A stretch of DNA of 64,000 nucleotides from Halobaculum gomorrense. GTDB lineage: Archaea; Halobacteriota; Halobacteria; Halobacteriales; Haloferacaceae. The DNA is taken from contig NZ_FQWV01000002.1 of the NCBI RefSeq assembly GCF_900129775.1, forward strand, positions 310,001 through 374,000, written 5' to 3'. Shown in pieces: positions 50,320-60,816 of the stretch. Both the position numbers and the translations under genes were made by a program. The notes under the pieces were generated by a model that saw only the letters and a list, made by a program, of their open reading frames with translations, made no database searches and was not told where the DNA came from. Numbering within the stretch: the stretch's first letter is position 1; every line of letters starts with the position of its first letter.

Positions 50320-50991
50320 ATGCCACGGAAACAGTATCAAGAACGTCTCGAAGGCCTCCGCGAGGACGTGCTCTACATGAGCGAGATCGTCGCCGAACGG
50401 CTCCGCATGGGCATGAACGCCCTCGGTGACAAGGACGATGAGCTCGCCCGCCGCGTCATCGAGGAGGACGCAGAGGTGAACCAGCTGTATCTCGACCTCG
50501 AACAAGACTGCATCGACCTGCTCGCCCTCCAACAGCCGGTCGCCGGCGATCTCCGATTCATCGCGGCGTCGTTCAAGATCATCACCGACCTCGAGCGCAT
50601 CGGCGACCTCGCGACGAATCTCGGCGAGTACACGCTTCAGGCCGAACGCGACGTGTTCCCGGACGTCGACGTGCAGCGAATCGGCGACGCGACCCTAGAG
50701 ATGCTCGACGACGCGATGACCGCGTACGCGGAGGAGGACGTTGACGCCTGCTATGCGGTCGCCGACGCCGACGACGAGGTCGATAGGCTGTGCGAGGACG
50801 CCAGCGCCGCGGTGATGCGGGAACTACTCGAACGCGAGGGGGTCGACGCCGAGGATGTCGACGACATGATGGCGGATGTCTCCCGGCTCCTGCTCACCAT
50901 CCGCGACCTCGAACGGGTGGGTGACCACGCGGTCAACATCGCCGCGCGGACGGTGTACATGGTCGAGAACGACGACGAGCTTATTTACTAA
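50320..50991 (+). CDS. phoU: PhoU phosphate-signalling protein
   Basis: A 223-residue helical protein with the two PhoU repeats: VLYMSEIVAERLRMGMNALG, IDLLALQQPVAGDLRFIAAS and ITDLERIGDLATNLGEY in the first; LLTIRDLERVGDHAVNIAAR in the second. PhoU represses high-affinity phosphate uptake and binds metal clusters through its E/D-rich helices. ATG 50320 is preceded by a GTG two codons upstream. No pst genes are next to it here. A strong hairpin (51007-51038) follows the stop and is a likely terminator. Confidence 0.92.
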   Translation: MPRKQYQERLEGLREDVLYMSEIVAERLRMGMNALGDKDDELARRVIEEDAEVNQLYLDLEQDCIDLLALQQPVAGDLRFIAASFKIITDLERIGDLATNLGEYTLQAERDVFPDVDVQRIGDATLEMLDDAMTAYAEEDVDACYAVADADDEVDRLCEDASAAVMRELLEREGVDAEDVDDMMADVSRLLLTIRDLERVGDHAVNIAARTVYMVENDDELIY

Positions 50992-51575
50992 CCGACCACT
51001 TTTCACGGGGGCCTCGCGCCCTCCGGGCGCTCGACCCCCGCCAAAACCCGTCGATGATCAAAAGGCCGCTCGCTCGGGCCTGCCGGCCCTCGCTCGCGGA
51101 ACAATCGCTAGTGCGAACCGCAACCGCAGGCGACCAACTAATTGTGTCTCCCGAGAATGTTGTCAGAACTCTATTTCGGGTAGTTCCGGATGAAACAACT
51201 GCTCAATAAGGGCTGCCCACCCACCTTTTGCTGCGCTCGGAGCCTCCGGCTCCTCGCTTGCAAAATGTGGATCAAAAGCACTGCATCACCCCCTCAGCGC
51301 GGCGAAGCCGCGCTTCGAGGGTTCCTTGGCCCGCTCGCTCGCGGTGGGTGAACGACCTGTATCTATCGCTGACCGTCTCTCCTCCCAGAGCGATCCCAAG
51401 TAGAACAAATCGGAGGTCCGGACTGGGGGAAAGCATCCGCGAGCGGAGCGAGCGGTTCACCGGACCCGACCGAAGGGAGGGTCCGGCCTTTTGACATGAA
51501 CGGGTTTTCGCCGAGCGGTTCCCGCAGCGCTCGCCGGAGGCGAGCGCGAGGATACCCGAGGCGAAAAGAGGTTCG
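50992..51575. other. Gene-free region with several 3-base-loop hairpins
   Basis: I see no gene in these 584 bases between phoU and the Cdc48-type gene. They hold a series of perfect inverted repeats with 3-base loops: GCGCCC-TCC-GGGCGC (51016-51030, inside a longer GGGGG/CCCCC pair), GGAGCC-TCC-GGCTCC (51239-51253), AGCGCGGC-GAA-GCCGCGCT (51296-51314) and GCGCTCGCC-GGA-GGCGAGCGC (51527-51547). The rest is lower in GC and looks like decayed sequence. The first and last hairpins are placed to end the phoU and cdc48 transcripts. Confidence 0.6.
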
Positions 51576-53801
51576 TTATTGGAAACCGACTCGCCCGCCG
51601 CGGTCGGTGCGGAGGCTGTCGGTGCCGCCGCCCTTGAACTGCTCTTCGATGTCCGCGTAGTAGCTCATGATCTCGTCGGTGATGGTCGGCCGGACCGCCT
51701 CCATCGCCTGCTCGAAGTGGCGCATGTTCACGTCCTCGGCGTCGTCGTCTTCCCGAAGCGCCTGGATGGCGGCCTCCCGGGCGATCGACTCCAGATCCGA
51801 GCCGACGTAGCCCTCGGTTCGCTCGGCGAGTTCGCGGAGGCTCACGTCCGCCGACAGCGGCGTGTCGCCGGTGTGGATCTTGAGGATCTGCTCGCGCCCC
51901 TCCACGTCGGGCTGGCCGATCATCACGAGCCGGTCGAACCGGCCCGAGCGGATGAGCGCGGGGTCGATCATGTCCGGACGGTTCGTCGCGCCGATCACCA
52001 TGACGTTCTCCATCTCCTCCAGCCCGTCGAGTTCGGTGAGGAGCTGGTTCACCACGCGCTCGGAGACGTTGTTCCCCATCTCCTGGCCGCGGCTCGGCGC
52101 CAGCGAGTCCAGCTCGTCGAAGAAGATGACCGTCGGAGCCACCTGCCGAGCCTTCCGGAACGTCTGGCGGATCGCCTTCTCGGACTCGCCGACCCACTTA
52201 CTGAGCAGCTGCGGGCCGCGCACGGAGATGAAGTTTGCGTTCGTCTCGTTGGCGACGGCCTTCGCCATCAGCGTCTTCCCGGTGCCGGGCGGGCCGTACA
52301 GGAGCACGCCCTTCGGCGCCTCGACCCCCATCCGCTCGAACTTCTCCGGCGTCGTCAGCGGCCACTCGACGGCCTCCTTCACCTGCTGTTGGGCGTCGTC
52401 GAGCCCCCCCACGTCCTCCCAGGTGATCTTCGGCAGCTCGACGAGCACCTCCCGCATCGCCGAGGGCTCCACCTCGGCGAGCGCGCCCTGGAAGTCGTTG
52501 CGCTTGACGATCATCCGGTCGATGAGGCTCGGTGGGATGTCCTCCTCGTCCAGATCGATCTCCGGGAGGTACCGCCGCAGCGCCTTCATCGCGGCCTCTT
52601 TGGTCAGGCTCTCGATGTCGGCGCCGACGAAGCCGTGCGTCTCGTCGGCCAGGCGGTCGAGGTTCACGTCGTCCGACAGGGGCATTCCGCGGGTGTGGAT
52701 CTGGAGGATCTCCTTGCGGCCGACCTCGTCGGGGACGCCGATCTCGATCTCGCGGTCGAATCGGCCCGGGCGCCGGAGGGCCGGGTCGACAGAGTCGACG
52801 CGGTTCGTTGCGGCGATGACGATCACCTGCCCGCGCGTCTCTAGGCCGTCCATCATCGTCAGCAACTGGGCGACGACGCGCCGTTCGACTTCGCCGGTCA
52901 CGTCCTCGCGCTTGGGCGCGATCGAGTCCAGTTCGTCGATAAAGATGATCGACGGGGAGTCGTCTTTCGCGTCCTCGAAAATCTCACGGAGCTGTTGTTC
53001 GGACTCGCCGTAGTACTTCGAGATGATCTCTGGACCGGCGATGGAGAAGAACGACGCGCTGGTCTCGTTGGCGACGGCCTTCGCCAGAAGGGTCTTTCCG
53101 GTGCCGGGCGGGCCGTGGAGGAGGACGCCCTGGGGCGGCTCGATCCCCAGCTTCTTGAAGATCTGGGGGTGTTTCATCGGCAGTTCGACCATCTCGCGGA
53201 CGCGCTGGATCTCCGACTGGAGGCCGCCGATATCTTCGTAGGTGATGCCGCCGCCGGTCTTCTCGAACCCGGAGATGGGCTCCTCGCGGAGTTCGACCTC
53301 GGTGTCCTCGGTGATGAGACAGACGCCCTCGGGGTCGGTGTCGACGGCGATGAGCGGGATCGCCTGCCCCGGCGAGCGCATGAACGGGTGGTTCGTGGAG
53401 GACATCACGGGGACGATGTCGCGCTCGACGACCGGCCGCTTGAGGATCTGACGCTTCACCATGCCGGCGGCGTCGGAGCCGAACTGCACCGACGCCTCCT
53501 CGGGCGGCGCGAGCGTCAGCGACTCGGCCTTCTTCGCTTCCGCCTTCCGGATAGTGACGCGCTCGCCGATGCCGACGTCGGCGTTCTGGCGCGTGAAGCC
53601 GTCGATGCGGACCGTGTCGGTGTTCCAGTCCTGCCGGTCGGCGCGCCAGACCTTCGCGGCGGTGGTCTCGGCGCCCTCGATCTCGATGATGTCGCCCGGG
53701 GAGAGCTTCAGGTGCAGCAGGGTGTCCGGGTCGAGGCGAGCGATTCCTCGGCCGGAGTCGTTCGGGTACGCCTTCGCGACTTCGAGTTGGACTTCATTCA
53801 T
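51576..53801 (-). CDS. Cdc48/VCP-type AAA+ ATPase
   Basis: A 741-residue protein that unfolds proteins, probably feeding the proteasome. Residues 1-185 form the Cdc48 N domain ([27 protein letters not shown]). Two AAA domains follow: D1 with [18 protein letters not shown] and [13 protein letters not shown]2 with [18 protein letters not shown] and [13 protein letters not shown]. Both Walker motifs and arginine-finger regions look intact. The length and order match archaeal VAT/CdcH proteins. It stands alone on the minus strand; a 21-base perfect hairpin (51527-51547) lies just after its stop. Confidence 0.95.
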   Translation of the reverse strand: MNEVQLEVAKAYPNDSGRGIARLDPDTLLHLKLSPGDIIEIEGAETTAAKVWRADRQDWNTDTVRIDGFTRQNADVGIGERVTIRKAEAKKAESLTLAPPEEASVQFGSDAAGMVKRQILKRPVVERDIVPVMSSTNHPFMRSPGQAIPLIAVDTDPEGVCLITEDTEVELREEPISGFEKTGGGITYEDIGGLQSEIQRVREMVELPMKHPQIFKKLGIEPPQGVLLHGPPGTGKTLLAKAVANETSASFFSIAGPEIISKYYGESEQQLREIFEDAKDDSPSIIFIDELDSIAPKREDVTGEVERRVVAQLLTMMDGLETRGQVIVIAATNRVDSVDPALRRPGRFDREIEIGVPDEVGRKEILQIHTRGMPLSDDVNLDRLADETHGFVGADIESLTKEAAMKALRRYLPEIDLDEEDIPPSLIDRMIVKRNDFQGALAEVEPSAMREVLVELPKITWEDVGGLDDAQQQVKEAVEWPLTTPEKFERMGVEAPKGVLLYGPPGTGKTLMAKAVANETNANFISVRGPQLLSKWVGESEKAIRQTFRKARQVAPTVIFFDELDSLAPSRGQEMGNNVSERVVNQLLTELDGLEEMENVMVIGATNRPDMIDPALIRSGRFDRLVMIGQPDVEGREQILKIHTGDTPLSADVSLRELAERTEGYVGSDLESIAREAAIQALREDDDAEDVNMRHFEQAMEAVRPTITDEIMSYYADIEEQFKGGGTDSLRTDRGGRVGFQ

Positions 53802-54064
53802 GATGGGGTTGACTGGTGTTCGTTCGAAATACGTCCGTTCGGACGGCTGTTAAGCCCTCCGTTGCGCGCCGTGACGCCGGAACGTGAGAACTCCGGATCC
53901 GCGGCGCGGACGCAAGACGTGCTAATCACTTGCACGATACGGGGGCCGGCCTGAAAACACCACCGCCGACGGCGATCGATCCGGTCGGCCCACGGGTCGG
54001 GCGATCCCAGCGCTCCCGGGACCGTGGCGGTAGCCACTTCACCGCCCGCCGCGATCGGTCGACC

Positions 54065-55426
54065 ATGCGAACGATCGCCTTCGACGGCCGGATGGGTGCC
54101 GCCGGCGACATGATTCTCGGCGCGCTCGTCGCCGCCGGCGCCGACCCCGACGTGCTCGCGCCCGTAGAGGACGCGCTCCCGGTGCGCTACGAGTTCGAGT
54201 CGACCGAGCGGAACGGCATCGCGAGCACACGCGCTCGGGTCAGACACCTCGGTGGAGACGGCGACGCTGGAGGCAACGCCGACGCCGGTGACCACGGTCA
54301 CGGGGGACACAGCCACGGCGAGGGACACGGCCACAGCCACGATGACGGCCACAGCCACAACCACGGTGAGGACCATGATCACGAGCACACCGCCGAAGGA
54401 CACGGCCCGCAGCGCACCTACGCGGAGGTCGTGGCGGTCGTCGAGGGGCTGGATCTCTCCGAGTCGGTCAGGGCGGATGCGCTCGCGACGTTCGAGATCC
54501 TCGGCGAGGCGGAGTCGTCGGTCCACGGCACCGACCTCGACGACACCCACTTCCACGAGGTCGGCGCCGACGACGCCATCGCGGACGTGGTCGGGGCGTG
54601 CCTGCTGTTCGAGGACCTCGACCCCGACCGCGTGGTGACGACGCCGCTCGCGACCGGGGGCGGCGAGGTCGACTTCAGCCACGGCGTCTACCCGGTTCCC
54701 GTCCCCGCCGTCGTCGAGATCGCCGAGCGCGCCGACTGGTCGCTGCGCGGCGGCCCCGTCGACGCGGAACTGCTCACGCCGACGGGCGCGGCGATCCTCG
54801 CACACCGCGCCGAGGGCGTCGAGCGACTCCCCTCGCTCCGCGTCGAGGGCTCTGGCTACGGCGCCGGCGGGTGGACGTTCCCCGACCGCCCGAACGTCCT
54901 GCGGGTCGTCGTCGGCGAGGACGAGCGATCGGGGCTCGCCCGCGACGACGTGGCCGTGTTGGAGACGAACCTCGACGACGCCGCGCCGGAGGTGCTCGGG
55001 GGTCTGCAGGAGACGCTCGCCGACGCGGGCGCACGCGACGTGTCGATCCTCCCGGCGACGATGAAGAAGTCGCGTCCCGGCCACCTCGTGAAAGTGATCT
55101 GCAAGCCCGAGGACGCCGACCGCGTCGCCCGACGCCTCGCCGAGGAGACCGGCACGCTCGGGATCCGCGAGGGGGGCGCGAGCCACCGCTGGACCGCCGA
55201 CCGTTGCTTCGAGACGGTCGAACTGACACTGGGCGAGGCCGGCGACACACACGAGATCCCCGTGAAGATCGCCAGCGACGCTGACGGTGCCGTCTACGAC
55301 GTGAGCGCCGAGTACGACGATGCGGCGGCCGCCGCACGCGAGGCCGGCCTCCCGGTTCGCGAGGTGCTCGGACGTGCGGAAGCGGTCGCACGGGAACGGC
55401 TCGCGGCGGAGACCGCCGACGGATGA
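54065..55426 (+). CDS. larC: LarC-type nickel insertion protein with His-rich insert
   Basis: LarC inserts nickel into the pyridinium cofactor (NPN) of lactate racemase. The 453-residue protein starts FDGRMGAAGDMILGALVAAG, has HFHEVGADDAIADVVGAC, ELLTPTGAAIL and the C-terminal ferredoxin-like part (ETNLDDAAPEVLG, PATMKKSRPGHLVKVI). Between residues about 75 and 115 there is a run rich in His, Gly and Asp (units like GHSHGEGHGHSH), a nickel-binding tract. ATG 54065 is chosen from the conserved start. larB and larE are not in the window. It overlaps the next small gene (ATGA). Confidence 0.92.
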   Translation: MRTIAFDGRMGAAGDMILGALVAAGADPDVLAPVEDALPVRYEFESTERNGIASTRARVRHLGGDGDAGGNADAGDHGHGGHSHGEGHGHSHDDGHSHNHGEDHDHEHTAEGHGPQRTYAEVVAVVEGLDLSESVRADALATFEILGEAESSVHGTDLDDTHFHEVGADDAIADVVGACLLFEDLDPDRVVTTPLATGGGEVDFSHGVYPVPVPAVVEIAERADWSLRGGPVDAELLTPTGAAILAHRAEGVERLPSLRVEGSGYGAGGWTFPDRPNVLRVVVGEDERSGLARDDVAVLETNLDDAAPEVLGGLQETLADAGARDVSILPATMKKSRPGHLVKVICKPEDADRVARRLAEETGTLGIREGGASHRWTADRCFETVELTLGEAGDTHEIPVKIASDADGAVYDVSAEYDDAAAAAREAGLPVREVLGRAEAVARERLAAETADG

Positions 55427-55623
55427 CTGTAGAGGTCGATGAGCGAGGCGCACGGATGAGCGACGCCGATCGCTACGCCTGCGACAACTGCGGGGCGGCC
55501 TTCGACGCGGACGAGGCGACGCGGACGACGACGGTGGGCGACCTCGACAGCGAGACGTGGCAGACGCTGTGCTGTCCGAACTACGGTGCGCGGGTGAAGA
55601 CGGTGTTCGTCGGTCGGGACTGA
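55423..55623 (+). CDS. Small zinc-ribbon protein, 66 aa
   Basis: CDNCG (residues 20-24) and CCPNYG (about 49-54) form a C-x2-C/C-C ribbon in which the last usual Cys is replaced by Tyr, so zinc binding may be weak. ATG 55423 overlaps the larC stop; an ATG 11 codons later is possible. Similar small proteins are widespread in haloarchaea without known function. Co-translation with larC is likely. Confidence 0.65.
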   Translation: MTVEVDERGARMSDADRYACDNCGAAFDADEATRTTTVGDLDSETWQTLCCPNYGARVKTVFVGRD

Positions 55624-55724
55624 GGCTGTTCGTCGGCCGAGACTGAGGCCCGCCGGATATTGGATTCTCCCTGTTGATAATCAGATGGCTACTGTTAACC
55701 GGCGGATCGGAAACGTCGACTTAT

Positions 55725-58106
55725 ATGACTGGCAGTGGAGGGCCCGGGGCGGGCGCCCGACTCGTCCCGGACGCGATCAGACGGGGGATCACGCGGAAGT
55801 TCGCGACCGTACTATTGCTCATCGTCGTCGCCATCGGAGCCGTCGGCGCGTACGCGGTGGTCGACACCACGGATCGGATGCACGAGAGCGTCGAGGGCGA
55901 GTTGTCGGCGGCGACATCGCTGGAGGCGGCGAAACTCTCAGAGTGGATCGGAAACCGAAAGACTGCGACCCGAATGATCTCGGAGTACCAGGATGTCCGC
56001 GAGGGGAACACTGCAAAGATCGACTCGGTGTTCATCGCCGAACTCCGGGCGCTTCCGACGGACATCCACGCGATACACTACGTCGACACGAGTGAGGGCC
56101 GCGTTCTCGCGTCGAGCGAACGGTCCCTGGAGGGCGCCTCGCTGGCTGCGGCTCGCGTCTCATGGGTGACAGACGCGTCGCCCGCCTCCGCCGACCGGAC
56201 CGCCGTCTCCTCGGTGTTCCAGACGGACGCCGGCACGATGATCGGCTTCGTCAGCCCCGTGCCGTCCGCGCCGGACCGCGCGGTCGTGCTCGTCGCCAAC
56301 GTCGCACAGATCGCCGACGGGTTCCGCGAACCGATCGAGGGCGGGTTCACGCAGGTCGTCGACAAGGACGGAATCATCCTAATGGCCGAGACTCCCGGCG
56401 CGATCGGCCGCCCGTATCTCGGGGCGACCAGCGACTCGTTCCAGCGGGCGCTCGACAGCAACGAGGTCGTCACCGACGACGCGGCCGTCGAGGATTCGAT
56501 GGACACCCAGCTGGTCGTCTCGTACGCCCGAGTCCCCGGGACGACGTGGGTGATTGCGTCGCACGCTCCCGCGGACAACGCCTTCGCGCTCGCGTCGTCG
56601 GTCCGATCGAACATCCTCCTGTTGATCGCGACCGCCCTCGTCGGATTCCTCACGGCCGGCGTGCTCATCGCCAAGCCGACCGGGGACGCCCTCGACGACC
56701 TGAGCGACCGCGCCCGGGCGCTCGGCTCGGGCGATCTGGACGTGTCGGTGTCGACGGACCGGATCGACGAGATCGGCACCCTGTACGGCGCCTTCGGCGA
56801 GATGCGCGACGACCTCGCCAACCGGATCGACGAGGCGAACGCCGAGCGCGAGCGGGCCGCGAACGCGCGTGCCGAGGCGGAGGCGCTCGCGGACTCGCTG
56901 GAGCGGCGCGCCGACGACTACGGTACTGCGATGGAGCGCGCCGCAGACGGCGACCTCACGGTCAGACTCGACGAGGCCGCCGACAACGAGGCGCTCGAAG
57001 AGATCGCCCGCTCGTTCAACCGAATGGTCGACGACCTCGAGAGGACCGTCGGAACCGTCCGCGCGTTCGCCGACGAGGCCGACGAGCGCGCCGTGGCCGT
57101 CGCCGCCGGCGCCGACCAAATCGAGGACGCGAGCGCGTCGGTCAGCAGCGCGATGACAGACGTGGCCGGCGCCAGCGACGAGCAGGCCGAGCGGCTGGAC
57201 GAGGTCAGCGGCGAGATGAGCGGGCTCTCGGCCACCGTCGAGGAGATCGCCGCGACCGCCGCGGACGTGTCCGCGCTCTCCGCTGAGGCCGCCGAGGGCG
57301 CCGGCGACGCCGGCGACGCCGCCCAAGACGCCCTCGATGCGTTCGCCACGGTCGCCGAGCACACCGACCGGACCGCCGAGGAGGTCGACCGCGTCGCCGA
57401 GGAGATGGCCGAGATCACCGAGGTCGTCGACCTGATCGACGGCATCGCCGAGCAGACGAACCTGCTGGCGCTCAATGCCTCCATCGAGGCCGCCCGGGCG
57501 GGCAGCGAGGGCGACGGCTTCGCCGTCGTCGCCGAGGAAGTGAAGAGCCTCGCCGAGGAGGCGAGCGAGGCGACCGACGAGATCGGCGCGCGGATCGAGA
57601 CGCTCCGCGAGACGTCGATCGCGGCGGCCGACGACATGGCGACGACCGAAGCGGTCGTGGAGGATGGCGTCGAGGTCGTCGAGGAGGCGCTCGACGAGGT
57701 CGAGACGGTGGGCGAGCGGATCGAGGACGCCAACGACGGCGTCGAGTCGATCGACGCGGCCACCGACGACCAGGCGGCCACCACCGAGGAGGTCGTGACG
57801 ATGGCCGAGGAGGTCGCCGAGATCGGCGAGCGAACCAGCGCCGATGTCGACAGCGCCGCCGCGTCCGCCCAAGAGCAGACCGCCGCAGTCACCGAGGTGA
57901 GCGCGTCCGCCGAGACGCTCTCCGAGCGCGTCGAGGAACTCCGCGCGCTCGTCGACCGGTTCGACGTGTCGCCGACCGCGGGCGCAGCCGCGGACGCCGC
58001 CGCCGGCGCCGCACCCGGCGGCGACACTTCCGGCGTCGCGATGACCGACGGCGACGGCTTCGTGTTCGGCGACGACCCCGACAGTTCCGTCGGCGGCGAC
58101 GACTGA
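55725..58106 (+). CDS. Halobacterial transducer (methyl-accepting chemotaxis protein)
   Basis: A 793-residue sensor. The first membrane helix lies at about residues 24-46, an outer dCache-like sensing domain at about 47-275 and the second helix at about 294-316 ([20 protein letters not shown]). HAMP regions follow to about 480, then the signalling coiled coil with the hairpin [20 protein letters not shown] at the tip. Glu/Gln sites for methylation are plentiful. The signal it senses is unknown. I start at ATG 55725; a TTG far upstream is unlikely. No che genes are adjacent. Confidence 0.92.
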   Translation: MTGSGGPGAGARLVPDAIRRGITRKFATVLLLIVVAIGAVGAYAVVDTTDRMHESVEGELSAATSLEAAKLSEWIGNRKTATRMISEYQDVREGNTAKIDSVFIAELRALPTDIHAIHYVDTSEGRVLASSERSLEGASLAAARVSWVTDASPASADRTAVSSVFQTDAGTMIGFVSPVPSAPDRAVVLVANVAQIADGFREPIEGGFTQVVDKDGIILMAETPGAIGRPYLGATSDSFQRALDSNEVVTDDAAVEDSMDTQLVVSYARVPGTTWVIASHAPADNAFALASSVRSNILLLIATALVGFLTAGVLIAKPTGDALDDLSDRARALGSGDLDVSVSTDRIDEIGTLYGAFGEMRDDLANRIDEANAERERAANARAEAEALADSLERRADDYGTAMERAADGDLTVRLDEAADNEALEEIARSFNRMVDDLERTVGTVRAFADEADERAVAVAAGADQIEDASASVSSAMTDVAGASDEQAERLDEVSGEMSGLSATVEEIAATAADVSALSAEAAEGAGDAGDAAQDALDAFATVAEHTDRTAEEVDRVAEEMAEITEVVDLIDGIAEQTNLLALNASIEAARAGSEGDGFAVVAEEVKSLAEEASEATDEIGARIETLRETSIAAADDMATTEAVVEDGVEVVEEALDEVETVGERIEDANDGVESIDAATDDQAATTEEVVTMAEEVAEIGERTSADVDSAAASAQEQTAAVTEVSASAETLSERVEELRALVDRFDVSPTAGAAADAAAGAAPGGDTSGVAMTDGDGFVFGDDPDSSVGGDD

Positions 58107-58180
58107 CCGCCGTTCGGTCGCGGCGGGCGCTGCCGCCCGCACTCGGGAGGTTTTTGCGTGGTGACGACCCACCACTGCCC

Positions 58181-58873
58181 GTGTCCGAGTTCCTGACGAC
58201 CGGCAGTGACGCCCTGGACGACCTGCTCGGCGGCGGCATCGAGCGGGGCGTCGTCACCCAACTGTACGGCCCGCCGGCGTCGGGCAAGACGAACCTCGCG
58301 CTGACGGCGGCCGCAGAGGTCGCGGGCGACGGCGGCTCCGTCCTCTACATCGACACCGAGGACCTCTCGATGACGCGGTTTCGCGACATCGCGGAGGCCC
58401 GCTCCGACGAGCCGATCGAACAGGTCGCCGGGCGTCTCGTCGTCAGCGAGGCGATGAGCTTCGCCGAGCAGGGCGAGGCGGTGAAAGACGCCTCGGAGCT
58501 GTCCGACGGCGTCGATCTGATCGTCCTCGACTCAGCGACCGGCTTCTACCGCCTCGAGCGCACCGAGGACTCCCGCGGCGGCGAATCGGTCCGCGAGGTC
58601 GCCAGGCACGTCACCCACCTGCTGTCGCTGGCGCGCAAACACGACCTCGCGGTCGTGATCACGAACCAGGTGTTCACCGACCCCGACACCGACCGCGACC
58701 GGCCGCTCGGCGGCAACACTCTGGAGCACTGGACGGGCGTGATCCTGCGGCTGGAGCGCTTCCGCGGCGGCAACCGACGGGCGACGCTGGAGAAGCACCG
58801 CTCGCAGCCGGCCGGGGAGTCCGCGCGCTTCCGGATCACCGGCGCCGGCGTCGAGGACGCCGAAGACCGGTGA
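58181..58873 (+). CDS. radB: RadB, RecA-family recombination mediator
   Basis: Archaeal RadB is a short RadA paralogue that helps RadA in homologous recombination. The 230-residue protein begins FLTTGSDALDDLLGGGIERG, with Walker A YGPPASGKTN (about residues 29-38), Walker B LIVLDSATGFYR and VVITNQVF. The N-terminal HhH domain of RadA is absent, as expected. The start is GTG 58181, placed by the conserved beginning. It precedes the S8e gene on the same strand with 128 bases between. Confidence 0.9.
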   Translation: MSEFLTTGSDALDDLLGGGIERGVVTQLYGPPASGKTNLALTAAAEVAGDGGSVLYIDTEDLSMTRFRDIAEARSDEPIEQVAGRLVVSEAMSFAEQGEAVKDASELSDGVDLIVLDSATGFYRLERTEDSRGGESVREVARHVTHLLSLARKHDLAVVITNQVFTDPDTDRDRPLGGNTLEHWTGVILRLERFRGGNRRATLEKHRSQPAGESARFRITGAGVEDAEDR

Positions 58874-59001
58874 CGACGGGTGTCCCTCCGCCCTCGGCGT
58901 TGACGCGGTGCGTCCCGACCGCGTTGTCCCCGCGGACGGCCGCGAGGGGGCGTGAGGTTCGATTCGAGCGATTCAAGTAGCCGCACGGGGTTTTACCCGC
59001 T

Positions 59002-59379
59002 ATGAAAGACCAGAGCGGACGCAGGAAGCGCAAGCGGACCGGCGGCCTCCGACGACCCTCCAGCAACAAGAAGCGACACGAACTGGGTCGCGAGCCAGCC
59101 GAGACGACCGTCGGCGAGCCCCGGTTCCGCGTCATCGACTCGCGCGGCACCAACGAGAAGACCCGCGCGCTCTCGACGAACGTCGCGCAGGTCGCCACCG
59201 GCGAGGAGACCGTCGAGGCCGACATCGAGGGCGTCGAGGAGAACCCCTCGAACGTGAACTACGTCCGCCGGAACATCATCACGAAGGGCGCCGTCATCGC
59301 CACCAGCGAGGGCGAGGCGCGCGTCACCTCGCGACCCGGCCAGACCGGTCAGGTCAACGCCGTTCTCGTCGACGAGTAA
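59002..59379 (+). CDS. rps8e: Ribosomal protein S8e
   Basis: A small-subunit ribosomal protein found in archaea and eukaryotes. The 125-residue protein begins with the basic RNA-binding tail DQSGRRKRKRTGGLRRPSSN and continues KKRHELGREPAETTVGEPR, then NPSNVNYVRRNIITKGAVI and the C-terminal beta part. Size and sequence are typical. ATG 59002 is preceded by TTTTACCCG, a possible TATA region about 12-20 bases upstream. Confidence 0.96.
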   Translation: MKDQSGRRKRKRTGGLRRPSSNKKRHELGREPAETTVGEPRFRVIDSRGTNEKTRALSTNVAQVATGEETVEADIEGVEENPSNVNYVRRNIITKGAVIATSEGEARVTSRPGQTGQVNAVLVDE

Positions 59380-59434
59380 CGACGCGCTCGCGCTCATCGC
59401 CGTTTTTTCCCGGTTCGTGGGTGCCGTCTCTCCG

Positions 59435-59980
59435 TCACAGCGGCGCGATCCGTCGCCGGCCGACGGCGACCGGCACCCGCCTCGTGTGCTCGCGTCCCGC
59501 CAGCGAGACGGTCGAACGCATGGAGCGGGGCGCGACCGCGACGAGGTCGGCGAACCGGACCGTCGGCTCACGCCGTGCGGTCCCGTCGGGGTCGGCGACC
59601 ACGGTGTGATCGACGGTGATCACGGTGCCGAATGCGAGGTGTCGAACCCCTCGACCGACGCCGTCGAGGGAGTCTCCGGCACCGTCGATCCGACGGTCGA
59701 TCGCCGGGAGGACGGCCTTCGCGCCGACCGCGGCGCACGCGCGCTCGGCCCACCGCTCGAACGGCTCGACCGTGTCGCTGTACCGGACGGTGTCCGACTC
59801 CGGGCGATACTCGACCGACTCGCGGGACACCGCTTGTTCGGTCGTGATCGGGGCTCCCCTAGCGCGGCGGAGCTCGGGGTCGGCGGCGATGTCCGCCCTC
59901 GTCGCGTCTGCGACGGCGACGCCGCCGCCAAGCAGCGCGCCACCGCCCGCGACGGCGCCGAGGAACGTCCGTCGGTTCAT
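59435..59980 (-). CDS. Secreted protein with Tat signal, 181 aa
   Basis: The N-terminus MNRRTFLGAVAGGGALLGGG is a clear twin-arginine signal; an ATG nine codons upstream is possible. The mature part has about 155 residues with alternating strands and a conserved-looking centre (YSDTVEPFERWAERACAAVG, GVRHLAFGTVITVDHTVV). I do not recognise a family. The Tat route is the main export route of haloarchaea for folded proteins, so it probably acts outside the cell or at the outer membrane face. Confidence 0.75.
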   Translation of the reverse strand: MNRRTFLGAVAGGGALLGGGVAVADATRADIAADPELRRARGAPITTEQAVSRESVEYRPESDTVRYSDTVEPFERWAERACAAVGAKAVLPAIDRRIDGAGDSLDGVGRGVRHLAFGTVITVDHTVVADPDGTARREPTVRFADLVAVAPRSMRSTVSLAGREHTRRVPVAVGRRRIAPL

Positions 59981-60062
59981 GCGCGTCAGATCGGCCGGGA
60001 ACGCCATAACCGCCGCGGAGACGCAAACGCCCGTTTGAGCGACTGTCCGTCCGTTCGGGGGC

Positions 60063-60398
60063 TCACCCGCTCCCGGGGAGCGGACAGAGGCTCGCGGTGA
60101 ACGCCACCACGTCGTCGGTCTCGTTTCGCGCGCCGTGCACGTCGCCGCGCTCGTGGAGGACGACTCCCGGCGCGGCGACCGCCCCCGCCTCGCCGTCGCG
60201 GACGACGGTCACCTCGCCGTCGAGCACGTGGAAGACGTTCGTGCTGTCGGCGTGCTCGTGCGGGTCGAGTTCAGCGCCGGGGCCGAGCGCGAACAGTTTC
60301 ACGAGCACGTCGTCGGTGACGACGAGCTCGGCGGTCTCGACCGCGCCCTCGTCGGGGTCGAGGCCGTCGAGCGCGTCCGCGAGGAGTTCGAGTGCCAT
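60063..60398 (-). CDS. Single-domain cupin protein, 111 aa
   Basis: A small beta-barrel. Cupin motif 1 reads DPHEHADSTNVFHVLDGEV (about residues 45-63) with likely metal ligands H47, H49 and E62-region, and motif 2 APGVVLHERGDVHGARNE keeps a His (H88). Such proteins bind a metal and sense or convert small molecules; the ligand is unknown. ATG 60398 is clear. It is not in an operon. Confidence 0.82.
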   Translation of the reverse strand: MALELLADALDGLDPDEGAVETAELVVTDDVLVKLFALGPGAELDPHEHADSTNVFHVLDGEVTVVRDGEAGAVAAPGVVLHERGDVHGARNETDDVVAFTASLCPLPGSG

Positions 60399-60816
60399 GG
60401 AGCCTCCTCGCCGTCGGGGGGTAAAAAGCGATCTGGCGCTCGTCGTCCCCGTCGGAATCTCACCACGGCGACGCCGCGCTCGCGAGAAGCCGTCCCGTTT
60501 GAGTGGATCGCGGCGCGGCGCCGCCGCGTCTCGACGATCCGACCGCGGCCGACCCAGTGCGGTCGGCCCGGTCGTCGACCGTCCCGTCGCGCCTCTCTCA
60601 CCCTCCGTCCGGGGGTACGGGGGCCCCCGGTCGCGTGTGTCAGGCTGCCGGCGTGCGTGCCGGTGTCGTATCGCACTGCACCGCCGAGTCGATCGGTCCC
60701 CGAAGGAACCGTCCGTCGGCGCGGTCGCGGTCCGTCGACGCGCTCGGTGCCGAACGCGTCAGATCGTGCCGCGTCCGTTCGTGCGTCGATCGCAACTGCG
60801 GTCGGCTGATTGCGGC
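60399..60816. other. Gene-free region between cupin and secreted protein genes
   Basis: I see no convincing gene in these 418 bases. Directly upstream of the cupin start the minus strand has CGCTTTTTACCC (about 60430-60419), a likely TATA region about 25 bases before the ATG. The remaining frames are Arg/Ser-rich and look like shadows of GC-rich non-coding DNA. Confidence 0.5.

Noticed and set aside
53798-55453. A 551-codon minus-strand frame opposite larC
   Set aside because: The larC frame has clear family motifs from start to end; the opposite frame is composition-driven.
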